Below, in pieces: positions 17,963 to 25,569 of a stretch of 64,000 nt of DNA. The notes under the pieces are model-generated. The model had not been told where the DNA came from. It saw nothing but the letters and a program-made list of their open reading frames with translations, and searched no databases. Positions within the stretch are counted from its first letter, which is position 1. Each line of letters starts with the position of its first letter. The stretch lies in contig CP017315.1 of the NCBI GenBank assembly GCA_002005325.1, positions 1,178,001 to 1,242,000 of the forward strand, written 5' to 3'. The DNA comes from Candidatus Tokpelaia hoelldoblerii (GTDB lineage: Bacteria; Pseudomonadota; Alphaproteobacteria; Rhizobiales; Rhizobiaceae). The translations under genes and the position numbers were made by a program.

Positions 17963-20101
17963 TTACAAACTGCACGAAACGCAGCCTTCAACTTCGGTGC
18001 CGCTCAATGCCATCTGCCGCAGGCGGATATAATAAAGGGTTTTGATCCCTTTCTTCCAGGCATAAATCTGGGCGCGGTTAATGTCGCGGGTGGTGGCCGT
18101 ATCAGGGAAAAACAGCGTCAGCGACAGGCCCTGGTCAACATGTTGCGTCGCCACAGCATAGGTATCGATAATCTTGTCCGGGCCGATTTCATAAGCATCC
18201 TGATAAAAGCCGAGATTGTCATTATTCATATAAGGCGCGGGATAATAGACCCGGCCGATTTTGCCCTCTTTGCGGATTTCAATTTTTGAAACAATCGGAT
18301 GAATCGATGCGGTCGCATGGTTGATATAAGAGATGGAACCTGTCGGCGGCACGGCCTGCAAATTGCGGTTATAGAGGCCGAATTCCTGCACCGACTGTTG
18401 CAGTTCCTGCCAGTTCTCCCGTGTCGGAATAGCGATATTGCTGCGCTCAAACAAAGCTTTCACCTGTTCAAACTGCGGCTTCCATTCCTGTTCAAGATAT
18501 TTTGTGAAAAAGCTGCCGTCTGCATAGGTCGATTTTTCAAAGCCGGCAAACTTTTCCTGCCGCTCTCTGGCAATCAGGTTTGAAGCCTGCAACGCATGAT
18601 AGAGAATAGTGTAAAAATACATATTGGTGAAATCAAGCGCTTCCGGTGAGCCGTAATAAAGACGCTCCCGCGCCAAAAACCCGTGCAGATTCATCTGCCC
18701 CAGCCCGATAGCATGGCTTTCGCTGTTGCCCCGGGCGACTGTCGGCACACAGGCGACATTGCTCATGTCCGAAACCGCAGAAAGCGCGCGAACCGCCGTT
18801 TCAACCGTCTGGCCGAAATCTGGCGAATCCATGGTTTTGGCGATATTCAGCGAACCAAGATTGCACGAAATATCAGTGCCGACGGTTTCATACGTCAAAT
18901 CCTCCTTGAGAACCGATGGGGTGTTGACCTGCAAAATCTCCGAGCACAGATTGCTCATATTGATACGTCCGGCAATCGGATTGGCGCGATTGGCCGTATC
19001 CTCAAACAGAATATAGGGATAGCCGGATTCAAACTGAATCTCCGCCAGTGTCTGGAAAAATTCACGCGCATTGATCTTGCTTTTCCTGATCTGCGGATTA
19101 TCAACAAAAGCATGATAATGCTCGCTCAAGGAAATATCGCTGAATGGCTTGCCGGTGATGCGCTCCACATCATAGGGCGAAAACAGATACATATCCTCGT
19201 TGTTTTTCGCCAGTTCAAAAGTGATATCGGGAATAATCACCCCGAGCGACAGGGTTTTGATACGGATTTTTTCATCGGCGTTTTCACGCTTGGTATCAAG
19301 AAAACGCATAATATCAGGGTGATGGGCATTGAGATACACCGCCCCCGCCCCCTGCCGTGCACCAAGCTGGTTGGCATAGGAAAAGGCGTCTTCCAGCAAT
19401 TTCATCACCGGTATAACACCGGAAGACTGGTTTTCAATCTTCTTGATCGGCGCGCCGGCCTCACGCAGATTGTTGAGGTTCAGCGCCACGCCGCCGCCGC
19501 GTTTTGACAATTGCAGCGCCGAATTGATGGCGCGGCCGATGGATTCCATATTGTCTTCAATGCGCAGCAGAAAACACGAGACAAGCTCGCCGCGCTGCTG
19601 CTTGCCGGCATTGAGAAAAGTGGGCGTCGCCGGCTGGAAACGGCCTGAAATCATTTCGTCCACCAATTGCCCGGCCAGTTTCTGGTCACCACGGGCAAGC
19701 GCCAGTGCCACCAGGCAAATGCGGTCTTCATAGCGTTCCAGATAACGCTTGCCGTCAAAGGTTTTCAGCGTGTAGCTGGTGTAATATTTGAAAGCGCCCA
19801 GAAAGGTCGGAAAACGGAATTTGTGAGCATAAGCCTGTTTGAACAGCTGCTTGATAAAAGCAAAATCATACTGTTTCAAAACAGCCTCTTCATAATAGCC
19901 CTCTTCCACCAGATAATCGAGTTTCTCCTTCAGATTATGAAAAAAAACCGTGTTCTGGTTGACATGCTGCAAAAAATACTGCCGCGCCGCCAGCTTGTCC
20001 TGTTCAAACTGGATTTTGCCGTTCTCATCATACAGATTCAGCATGGCGTTCAGCGCATGATAATCAGGGGCAGTTGCCTTGGCGGGGTGCCGCTCACTCA
20101 T
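17963..20101 (-). CDS. nrdE: Class Ib ribonucleotide reductase, alpha (catalytic) subunit
   Basis: Reduces ribonucleoside diphosphates to deoxy forms. It lacks the N-terminal ATP-cone of class Ia enzymes and starts directly with the short NrdE N-terminal domain, which marks class Ib. The active-site region PTFLNAGKQQRGELVSCFL, then NLCSEI and CNLGSLNI, and the C-terminal redox pair in GCVSC are present. ATG 20101 (712 residues) overlaps the nrdI stop as ATGA. The nrdHIEF leader carries a cobalamin riboswitch, so the enzyme should be made when B12 is scarce. Confidence 0.96.
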   Translation of the reverse strand: MSERHPAKATAPDYHALNAMLNLYDENGKIQFEQDKLAARQYFLQHVNQNTVFFHNLKEKLDYLVEEGYYEEAVLKQYDFAFIKQLFKQAYAHKFRFPTFLGAFKYYTSYTLKTFDGKRYLERYEDRICLVALALARGDQKLAGQLVDEMISGRFQPATPTFLNAGKQQRGELVSCFLLRIEDNMESIGRAINSALQLSKRGGGVALNLNNLREAGAPIKKIENQSSGVIPVMKLLEDAFSYANQLGARQGAGAVYLNAHHPDIMRFLDTKRENADEKIRIKTLSLGVIIPDITFELAKNNEDMYLFSPYDVERITGKPFSDISLSEHYHAFVDNPQIRKSKINAREFFQTLAEIQFESGYPYILFEDTANRANPIAGRINMSNLCSEILQVNTPSVLKEDLTYETVGTDISCNLGSLNIAKTMDSPDFGQTVETAVRALSAVSDMSNVACVPTVARGNSESHAIGLGQMNLHGFLARERLYYGSPEALDFTNMYFYTILYHALQASNLIARERQEKFAGFEKSTYADGSFFTKYLEQEWKPQFEQVKALFERSNIAIPTRENWQELQQSVQEFGLYNRNLQAVPPTGSISYINHATASIHPIVSKIEIRKEGKIGRVYYPAPYMNNDNLGFYQDAYEIGPDKIIDTYAVATQHVDQGLSLTLFFPDTATTRDINRAQIYAWKKGIKTLYYIRLRQMALSGTEVEGCVSCSL

Positions 20102-20493
20102 AAGTCTCTCCAAAATTTTTCCAATCCCTGTTTAACGCAAGTGACATCATGTGCCGTCCCGCGCAATTCAAACCGGTAAAGGCAGGGTATGTTGCATTTT
20201 TCAGCAATAACCGGCCCGGCAAGCGCATAAGCCCAGCCGAAATTGCGGTTGCCGCCGGCAATCACCCCGCGCAGCAGCACGCGGTTATGCTCATCATTCA
20301 AAAACTGCATGACCGGCTTCGGCACAGCGCCGCGCCCTTCCCCATCAGCATAAGTCGGCACAACCAGCACAAACGGTTCATGCACCTGCCGGCGGCAAGT
20401 GCCCGCATCAAGCCGCAATAACGGCGCGTTCAGCTGTTTGACAAAATGGCGGGTGTTGCCGGTTGCACTGGAATAGTAAACCAGCAGCGCCAT
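20098..20493 (-). CDS. nrdI: Flavodoxin-like NrdI
   Basis: Small FMN protein that supplies oxidant for assembly of the NrdF dimanganese-tyrosyl radical cofactor. The 131 residues start with the FMN-binding segment VYYSSATGNTRHF and include VVPTYADGEG and GGNRNFGWAYALAG, all NrdI hallmarks. It sits between nrdH (2 bases upstream) and nrdE (4-base overlap). Confidence 0.95.
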   Translation of the reverse strand: MALLVYYSSATGNTRHFVKQLNAPLLRLDAGTCRRQVHEPFVLVVPTYADGEGRGAVPKPVMQFLNDEHNRVLLRGVIAGGNRNFGWAYALAGPVIAEKCNIPCLYRFELRGTAHDVTCVKQGLEKFWRDL

Positions 20494-20494
20494 A

Positions 20495-20716
20495 TCAGCC
20501 GAGCCGATTGATCATATCCGGCCGGAAACCCGCCCAGTGGCTGTCACCGGCAACGACAACCGGAACCTGCCGGTAGCCGAGTGTCTGCACATAGGAAAAC
20601 GCTTCATCATCCTGCGAAATATCAACCACGCTGTAAGCCAGCCCTTTACTGTCCAGAGCGCGATAGGTGGCGGAGCATTGCATGCAGGACGGCTTGCTGT
20701 AGATGGTAATGGTCAT
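20495..20716 (-). CDS. nrdH: Glutaredoxin-like NrdH
   Basis: Electron donor that re-reduces NrdE, itself reduced by thioredoxin reductase. The 73 residues have the thioredoxin fold with active site CMQC in SKPSCMQCSATYRAL, and the C-terminal WAGFRPDMI of NrdH proteins. ATG 20716 is chosen because the domain begins there. A GAAAGAAAAAAG stretch stands in for a Shine-Dalgarno, weaker than that of the mini-ORF at 20875-20913 upstream. It is the first gene of nrdHIEF. Confidence 0.93.
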   Translation of the reverse strand: MTITIYSKPSCMQCSATYRALDSKGLAYSVVDISQDDEAFSYVQTLGYRQVPVVVAGDSHWAGFRPDMINRLG

Positions 20717-20874
20717 CGTCTTTTTTCTTTCACACTGAAGCAGTGCCTGCAAGCGCAAGCTTCCAGGCCAACTGCGATTTATCTGAATTTTGGGTACACA
20801 AGATATCTTTGCCAGAGAAACTGGCAGCTTAAGATAAACAAAAGGCTGAAACGCCAGAACAGAACAAGAAGTAT

Positions 20875-20913
20875 TTAAACCGGCGGCGCGGCCATCATAT
20901 AATAACAGGTCAT
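20875..20913 (-). CDS. Candidate 12-codon leader ORF between riboswitch and nrdH
   Basis: On the minus strand GGAAGG (20921-20926), a 7-base gap and ATG open a frame reading MTCYYMMAAPPV, then TAA. Its Shine-Dalgarno is better than that of nrdH. It lies in the nrdHIEF leader, downstream of the cobalamin aptamer. The Pro-Pro near its end could slow ribosomes. It may be a regulatory leader peptide or just the exposed Shine-Dalgarno used by the riboswitch. There is no evidence for a stable product. Confidence 0.4.
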   Translation of the reverse strand: MTCYYMMAAPPV

Positions 20914-20995
20914 ATAACTTCCTTCCCGAAGCTTACCCGGTACGCAGACAGCATCTGATTTGCGCTGCTTCTGCCCGTTGACAAATCTCTCACCC

Positions 20996-21212
20996 AAGGC
21001 AGGCTTCCTGACTCATGGCTTACCGCAGAAACCGCCTCCCCAAAGCTGCAAAGCTCCAGGAACATCATGGCCTGCACACACCATTCACAGTTGCGGGGGC
21101 AGTTCCGGACTTGGGGCGCAACATATCACCTGCATAACAGGTATTACAGGCGCACCGCACCGGATTCCCGTCTTCGCTTTTTCATTCTGTCGAATCAAAA
21201 AGAACCCTGAAT
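20996..21212 (-). ncRNA. Cobalamin riboswitch upstream of nrdHIEF
   Basis: The minus strand carries the conserved cobalamin-aptamer blocks in order: GGGAATCCGGTGCGG (about 21156-21170), CTGCCCCCGCAACTGTGA (21085-21102, the B12-box core) and GTAAGCC...TCAGGAAGCCTGCC (20998-21023). It lies between a promoter at 21220-21247 and nrdH. Cobalamin binding is expected to reduce expression of this B12-independent reductase. No strong terminator is seen before nrdH, so control may be at translation, perhaps through the mini-ORF at 20875-20913. Confidence 0.9.
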
Positions 21213-21219
21213 ACAACAT

Positions 21220-21247
21220 ATAGTATCAAGCCTTGAAAAACCGTCAA
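21220..21247 (-). promoter_or_regulatory. Promoter of the nrdHIEF leader
   Basis: TTGACG (21242-21247) and TACTAT (21220-21225) on the minus strand are 16 bases apart. Transcription would start near 21213, just before the aptamer. Confidence 0.5.
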
Positions 21248-21295
21248 GATAGCTTAAAAACCGGCTTTCCCTGTTTTTATGGAAACCTGCCGGAT

Positions 21296-21315
21296 TCATC
21301 CACAGGCTATCCACA
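21296..21315 (+). promoter_or_regulatory. Two DnaA-box-like 9-mers between nrdHIEF and metE
   Basis: TCATCCACA (21296-21304) and CTATCCACA (21307-21315) each differ by one base from the DnaA box TTATCCACA and lie in tandem, 11 bases apart. They are about 50 bases upstream of the nrd promoter. DnaA control of ribonucleotide reductase genes is known in E. coli. Confidence 0.35.
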
Positions 21316-21335
21316 AAAATCAAAATAAATTTTAC

Positions 21336-21367
21336 ATAATGATATAAATATTTCTTTATATCATTAT
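21336..21367. promoter_or_regulatory. Long AT-rich palindrome in the nrdHIEF-metE divergent region
   Basis: ATAATGATATAAA, 6 bases, TTTATATCATTAT forms a perfect 13-base inverted repeat. Its right end touches TTGACA (21367-21372), the best -35 for metE. It may be an operator or a structural element. The binding protein is unknown. Confidence 0.45.
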
Positions 21368-21404
21368 TGACAGTTGCCGCTTCATAGGACACAAAAGAGA
21401 GTGT

Positions 21405-21613
21405 CATGGTTCTCATGCCTGTCTTTGGCAGGCTTGAACCAAGAGGGAAAACGGTGCGGATGATTTCCAAAGCCGGTGCTGCCCCCGCAACTGTAAACGG
21501 ATGAGTCTTTGTTCACGACGCCACTTGGAATTTCTCAGGGAAGGCGAACAAAAACAGTGACCCGTAAGCCAGGAGACCTGCCATGACATGAATATAACTG
21601 ACACACGGGCGGG
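21405..21613 (+). ncRNA. Cobalamin riboswitch upstream of metE
   Basis: A near-canonical cobalamin aptamer. GGTTCTCATGCCT pairs with AGGCTTGAACC, followed by AGAGGGAAAACGGTGCGG (21443-21460), GCCCCCGCAACTGTAAACGG (21481-21500), GCCACTTGG (21520-21528) and GTAAGCCAGGAGACCTGCC (21564-21582). A perfect -35 TTGACA lies at 21367-21372, though the -10 is unclear. Cobalamin is expected to turn down metE so that MetH is used. The segment 21583-21697 would be the expression platform and contains a mini-ORF. Confidence 0.93.
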
Positions 21614-21636
21614 GTGCTCCGGAGGTCGCCATACGT

Positions 21637-21693
21637 ATGGGCAATCCTGCGTATAGCATCTGTTACCCTTTGCCCCCTTTACAGGGGATATGA
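21637..21693 (+). CDS. Candidate 18-residue leader ORF before metE
   Basis: GGAGG (21621-21625), 11 bases, then ATG opens a frame reading MGNPAYSICYPLPPLQGI. It ends with TGA at 21691-21693, four bases before the metE ATG. It could couple translation to metE. Like the nrd leader ORF it has a Cys-Tyr pair followed by Pro-Pro. The long spacing weakens the case. Confidence 0.35.
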   Translation: MGNPAYSICYPLPPLQGI

Positions 21694-21697
21694 TTCG

Positions 21698-24028
21698 ATG
21701 ACGACAACAATCAGAACAGCAGCGCTTGGTTTTCCGCGCATTGGCGCCAGACGCGAGCTGAAAACCGCACTTGAAGCGTTCTGGAGCGGTAAAATACCGC
21801 CTCAGGATTTATTGCAAACAGCCGCTGCCTTACGGAAAGACAACTGGCAACGCCAGAAGGCCAAAGGCATTGCCATCATTCCATCCAATGATTTCTCGCT
21901 CTATGACCATGTGCTTGACACTGCTATCATGGTTGGCGCCGTGCAAACCGATCAAGGCGCCGATGATAGCCGCTTTCTCGAGCGCTATTTCGCGCTGGCG
22001 CGTGGGCGTGAGGCCCATGACAGCAATTGCAGTTGCGGCTGTGTCAGGGGCAGCGGTACAAAAGCGCTGGAAATGACCAAATGGTTTGATACAAACTATC
22101 ACTACCTTGTGCCGGAATTGCAGGCGGGACAATCTTTCTTCCTGCAGGCGGCAAAACCCGTTGCCGAATTTCTGGAGGCCAGGGCACTGGGTATTATCAC
22201 CCGTCCGGTAATTCTGGGCCCCGTCAGCTTCCTGCTGCTGGCGAAATGCCGCGATGGTGAAACCGACACCCTCACCCTGCTGCCCAAACTCGTCCCCGTT
22301 TATCAGGAGCTTTTAAAGCAATTGAAAAATGTCGGTTGTGACTGGGTGCAGATTGACGAACCGGTTCTGGTTACCGACCTGAACAAAAATCAGCAAGGCG
22401 CATTTGATTATGCCTATCGCCTGCTGGGCAAGGACACCTCCCTGCCCAAAATCCTGCTTGCCAGTTATTTTGGTGATCTGGGTGATAATCAGACAACCGC
22501 ACTCAATCTGCCGGTCGCGGGTTTGCATATTGACCTTGTGCGCGGCATGAACCAGCTGGACTCTGTCGTCAATGCCCTGCGGCCGGATCAGCTGCTTTCA
22601 CTTGGCGTGATTGACGGGCGCAATGTCTGGCGCGCTGATGTGCCCAAACTGGTCGAGACATTTGCGCCGGTTATCGCCACACTCGGCGCAGACCGCGTGC
22701 AGCTTGCACCATCATGTTCACTGTTGCATGTGCCAATTGACTTGCAACAGGAAAGCAAACTTGATGACGAACTAAAATCCTGGCTGGCTTTTGCCATGCA
22801 GAAGCTTGACGAACTGGTGCTGCTGGCCCGCGCGCTGTCGGGTGAAAAAGCAGCGGTGCAGACGCAACTGGATCACATCAGCACCGCTCTGGCGCAGCGC
22901 AGAAGCTCACCCCGAATCATCAAGCCCCAGGTCCGCCATGAACTCGCACAGCTTAAGGGCAAACCGGTTGAACGCCGCTCCCCTTATGCAGAGCGCAGTA
23001 AAAAGCAAAAAGATATTCTACAGCTGCCACTGTTTCCGACAACCACGATCGGTTCCTTCCCGCAATCGGCAGATGTGCGCAAGCACCGCTCAGCCTTTAC
23101 AAAAGGCGAACTCAGCGCCGCTGATTACAACACTTTCATCACAGAAAGAACAAAAGAAGCGATTGGCTGGCAGGAAGAGGTCGGCCTTGACGTGCTGGTG
23201 CATGGCGAGTTTGAACGCAATGACATGGTGCAATATTTTGGTGAAAAACTCGATGGTTTTGCCTTTACGCAACATGGCTGGGTGCAGAGCTATGGCTCGC
23301 GCTATGTCCGCCCGCCGATTATCTATGGTGATGTCACCCGCCCTGCCCCGATGACAGTGGCATGGTGGCAGACAGCGCAATCTTTCACAAGCAAGCCGGT
23401 CAAAGGCATGTTGACGGGGCCGGTGACGATTCTCAACTGGTCTTTTGTGCGTGATGACCAAAGCCGTGAGGACACCTGCCGGCAAATCGCACTCGCCATT
23501 CGGGACGAGGTGAAAGACCTTGAAAAAGCCGGTGCGAAAATCATCCAGATTGACGAGGCCGCCCTGCGGGAAGGCCTGCCGCTTAAAGCAAAAGACAAGG
23601 CGCATTATCTTGACTGGGCGGTTGCCTGCTTCAAGCTGTGTCAAAGCACGGTAGAGGACAGCACGCAAATTCACACGCATATGTGCTATTCGGAATTTAA
23701 CGATATTATCGCTTCCATCGCGGCGATGGACGCGGATGTTATCTCTATCGAAACCTCACGCTCGAAGATGGAACTGCTCGACATCTTCAAACAGTTTCAT
23801 TATCCCAATGAAATCGGCCCGGGTGTTTATGACATCCATTCCCCGCGCATTCCGGCTGTGGATGAAATCACCGAGCTTCTCAGCCACGCCCTTAACCGTC
23901 TGAATGCTGACAAACTCTGGTTCAACCCTGATTGCGGCCTGAAAACCCGCCACTGGGAAGAGGTAAAACCGGCAATTGCCCATATGGTTGCCGCCGCAAG
24001 AATTTTACGTCAGAAAACAGTGCAATAA
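21698..24028 (+). CDS. metE: Cobalamin-independent methionine synthase
   Basis: Transfers methyl from 5-methyltetrahydropteroyltriglutamate directly to homocysteine using a catalytic zinc. The 776 residues comprise the duplicated barrels. The C-terminal half has the zinc ligands: His and Cys in HTHMCYSEFND, Glu in ISIETSRSKMEL, Cys in NPDCGLKTRHW. An extra Cys-rich loop (DSNCSCGCVRGSG, near residue 108) precedes ALEMTKWFDTNYHY. ATG 21698 is chosen at the family start MTTTIRTAALGFPRIG with GGGG about 10 bases upstream. An in-frame GTG at 21614 lies in the riboswitch platform. Confidence 0.96.
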   Translation: MTTTIRTAALGFPRIGARRELKTALEAFWSGKIPPQDLLQTAAALRKDNWQRQKAKGIAIIPSNDFSLYDHVLDTAIMVGAVQTDQGADDSRFLERYFALARGREAHDSNCSCGCVRGSGTKALEMTKWFDTNYHYLVPELQAGQSFFLQAAKPVAEFLEARALGIITRPVILGPVSFLLLAKCRDGETDTLTLLPKLVPVYQELLKQLKNVGCDWVQIDEPVLVTDLNKNQQGAFDYAYRLLGKDTSLPKILLASYFGDLGDNQTTALNLPVAGLHIDLVRGMNQLDSVVNALRPDQLLSLGVIDGRNVWRADVPKLVETFAPVIATLGADRVQLAPSCSLLHVPIDLQQESKLDDELKSWLAFAMQKLDELVLLARALSGEKAAVQTQLDHISTALAQRRSSPRIIKPQVRHELAQLKGKPVERRSPYAERSKKQKDILQLPLFPTTTIGSFPQSADVRKHRSAFTKGELSAADYNTFITERTKEAIGWQEEVGLDVLVHGEFERNDMVQYFGEKLDGFAFTQHGWVQSYGSRYVRPPIIYGDVTRPAPMTVAWWQTAQSFTSKPVKGMLTGPVTILNWSFVRDDQSREDTCRQIALAIRDEVKDLEKAGAKIIQIDEAALREGLPLKAKDKAHYLDWAVACFKLCQSTVEDSTQIHTHMCYSEFNDIIASIAAMDADVISIETSRSKMELLDIFKQFHYPNEIGPGVYDIHSPRIPAVDEITELLSHALNRLNADKLWFNPDCGLKTRHWEEVKPAIAHMVAAARILRQKTVQ

Positions 24029-24072
24029 AACAGACAGGGCGCTTCTGGTGTATCAGGAGCGCCCTGTCTGTT
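24029..24072. terminator. Hairpin terminator between metE and the small membrane protein gene
   Basis: A perfect 14-base stem, AACAGACAGGGCGC with GCGCCCTGTCTGTT, encloses a nested TTCTG/CAGGA. A TTTTATT run follows on the minus strand, so it best terminates the gene at 24094-24339. It also closes metE. Confidence 0.8.
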
Positions 24073-24093
24073 CATCGTTTATCAGGCATTTCC

Positions 24094-24339
24094 TCAGCGC
24101 ACGTAAACCGTAATGGAAGCTGCAACACACAGCACCGCCACGACAATCAGCCAGAAATAAATGCGCGGCTTGTCAAACAAGACCGCAAAAGCCGAAAACC
24201 AGCCAAATACCGCGGCTGAAAGCGCAAACAGAAAACCGGCCTTGCTATAAACCGTAATATGCATGGCCATCAGGCCACCGATAATCACCGCACTGAAAAC
24301 AATCAGCAAACCGGTGGCGAATTTCTCATAATCATCCAT
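24094..24339 (-). CDS. Small integral membrane protein of unknown function
   Basis: An 81-residue protein not assigned to a family. It has three hydrophobic stretches (about 9-26, 33-53 and 60-78) separated by short charged turns, so it should span the inner membrane two or three times. ATG 24339 is preferred because GGGGA lies 6 bases upstream, while ATG 24345 is too close to it. It stands alone between metE and the MliC-like gene. Confidence 0.65.
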   Translation of the reverse strand: MDDYEKFATGLLIVFSAVIIGGLMAMHITVYSKAGFLFALSAAVFGWFSAFAVLFDKPRIYFWLIVVAVLCVAASITVYVR

Positions 24340-24431
24340 TATCATTCCCCAGACGTTCGGGCTTATACCGCTTGTTTTTTATTCTATCACCGGCATAAAC
24401 AAAACACAAAACATATTGATTTGTATACCCG

Positions 24432-24806
24432 TTAATCTTCCACCGCTTTACAATGGGCAAGCAGCGTTTGTTCCTGCGCTGTATGATCTGCAGCAAGCCA
24501 GGCTAAAAACGCCTCATCGCCTTTGGTATACCAGCGGTAACTGTCCTGTTCATCCAAAGCAATATAATGCGCGCCGGACGCACTCACCATCTGGTGCATT
24601 GCCACCTGTTTGCCCTCAACCGCAAGAATTGCATAAGAATTGCCGCCGGTGGTGTTGATATAGACAACCGGCACCTGCACATTGCGCTCACAGATATAGT
24701 GTGTGGGAACAAGAGTATCAGGAGATGCCCCCGTCCCGTCCTGCGCCTGCGCCGGACTCAGGGCAAATATCATCATCAGAAACAAATAAAACCGGTGCAT
24801 GGCCAT
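24432..24806 (-). CDS. MliC/PliC-like lysozyme inhibitor family protein
   Basis: Exported 124-residue protein with a Sec signal peptide (about 1-22, ending SPAQAQ). The mature domain resembles the MliC family of c-type lysozyme inhibitors. It has an early cysteine in HYICERNVQVPVVYI, the SASGAHYIA stretch that carries the conserved Ser and Tyr, YRWYTKGDEAFL, and a final cysteine in LLAHCK. It has no lipobox, so it should be periplasmic like PliC. AGGA precedes the ATG closely, and a second ATG lies two codons on. Such proteins protect peptidoglycan from host lysozyme, but that role is inferred here. Confidence 0.72.
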   Translation of the reverse strand: MAMHRFYLFLMMIFALSPAQAQDGTGASPDTLVPTHYICERNVQVPVVYINTTGGNSYAILAVEGKQVAMHQMVSASGAHYIALDEQDSYRWYTKGDEAFLAWLAADHTAQEQTLLAHCKAVED

Positions 24807-24918
24807 TTTTCCTTTCCATCACATTTTAGCGCAAGACAAGCACAAAAAAGCATAAGTTCAGGATTGATCCTGTTTTAATATAGAACAGCTCACCGGAAAA
24901 ATAACACAACCGGCAAGC

Positions 24919-25566
24919 TTATTGCCGGATGCAGGTTTCTATCGCTGTGCGCAGTTCTTCAATCCCCTCGCCTTTTTCAGATGATGTCGCCAGCAATTGC
25001 GGATAGGCCGCAGGACGTTTGGCAATCGCCACCTGCGTGTCCGCCAGCAGTTTTTCCAGCGCTGGCTTTTTGATTTTATCCGTCTTGGTCAGCACAATCT
25101 GGTAAGATACTGCCGCCTTGTCAAGCAGGTCCAGGACATCGGCATCATTTTTCTTGATACCATGGCGGGAATCAATCAGCAGATAAACGCGCTTCAAGGT
25201 GGAGCGCCCGCGCAAATAACTGAACACCAGCCGCGTCCATGCATCCACCTGCGCTTTCGGCGCTTCAGCAAAACCATAACCGGGCATATCAACAAGCGCC
25301 ATGGGCGGCAAATCATCCATCGCGCCACTATAACCATCAGGCACGAAGAAATTCAGCTCCTGCGTGCGCCCGGGGGTGTTGGACGTGCGCGCCAGCCCCT
25401 TGCGGCCAACCAGCGCGTTGATCAATGAAGATTTGCCCACATTGGAACGTCCGGCAAAGGCAACTTCCGGCGGGCCTTCTTCAGGCAGGAATTTCATTGA
25501 CGGAACACCGCGAATGAAAACCCAGTTGCCGTTGAACAGCTTTTTCCGTCCGCCTTGTTCCACCAT
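24919..25566 (-). CDS. engB: Ribosome biogenesis GTP-binding protein EngB (YihA/YsxC)
   Basis: GTPase for late 50S subunit assembly. The motifs run G1 GRSNVGKSS, G2 TPGRTQ, G3 DMPGYGFAE, G4 TKTDK and G5 TSS. The 215 residues are normal. It starts 3 bases after yidC, the usual yidC-engB order in Rhizobiales. Confidence 0.95.
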   Translation of the reverse strand: MVEQGGRKKLFNGNWVFIRGVPSMKFLPEEGPPEVAFAGRSNVGKSSLINALVGRKGLARTSNTPGRTQELNFFVPDGYSGAMDDLPPMALVDMPGYGFAEAPKAQVDAWTRLVFSYLRGRSTLKRVYLLIDSRHGIKKNDADVLDLLDKAAVSYQIVLTKTDKIKKPALEKLLADTQVAIAKRPAAYPQLLATSSEKGEGIEELRTAIETCIRQ

Positions 25567-25569
25567 CAG

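Noticed and set aside
21211..21228. Possible NrdR box (ACAACATATAGTAT) over the nrd promoter -10
   Set aside because: NrdR sites occur as spaced pairs of 16-base boxes. Only one weak, shortened match is present here.
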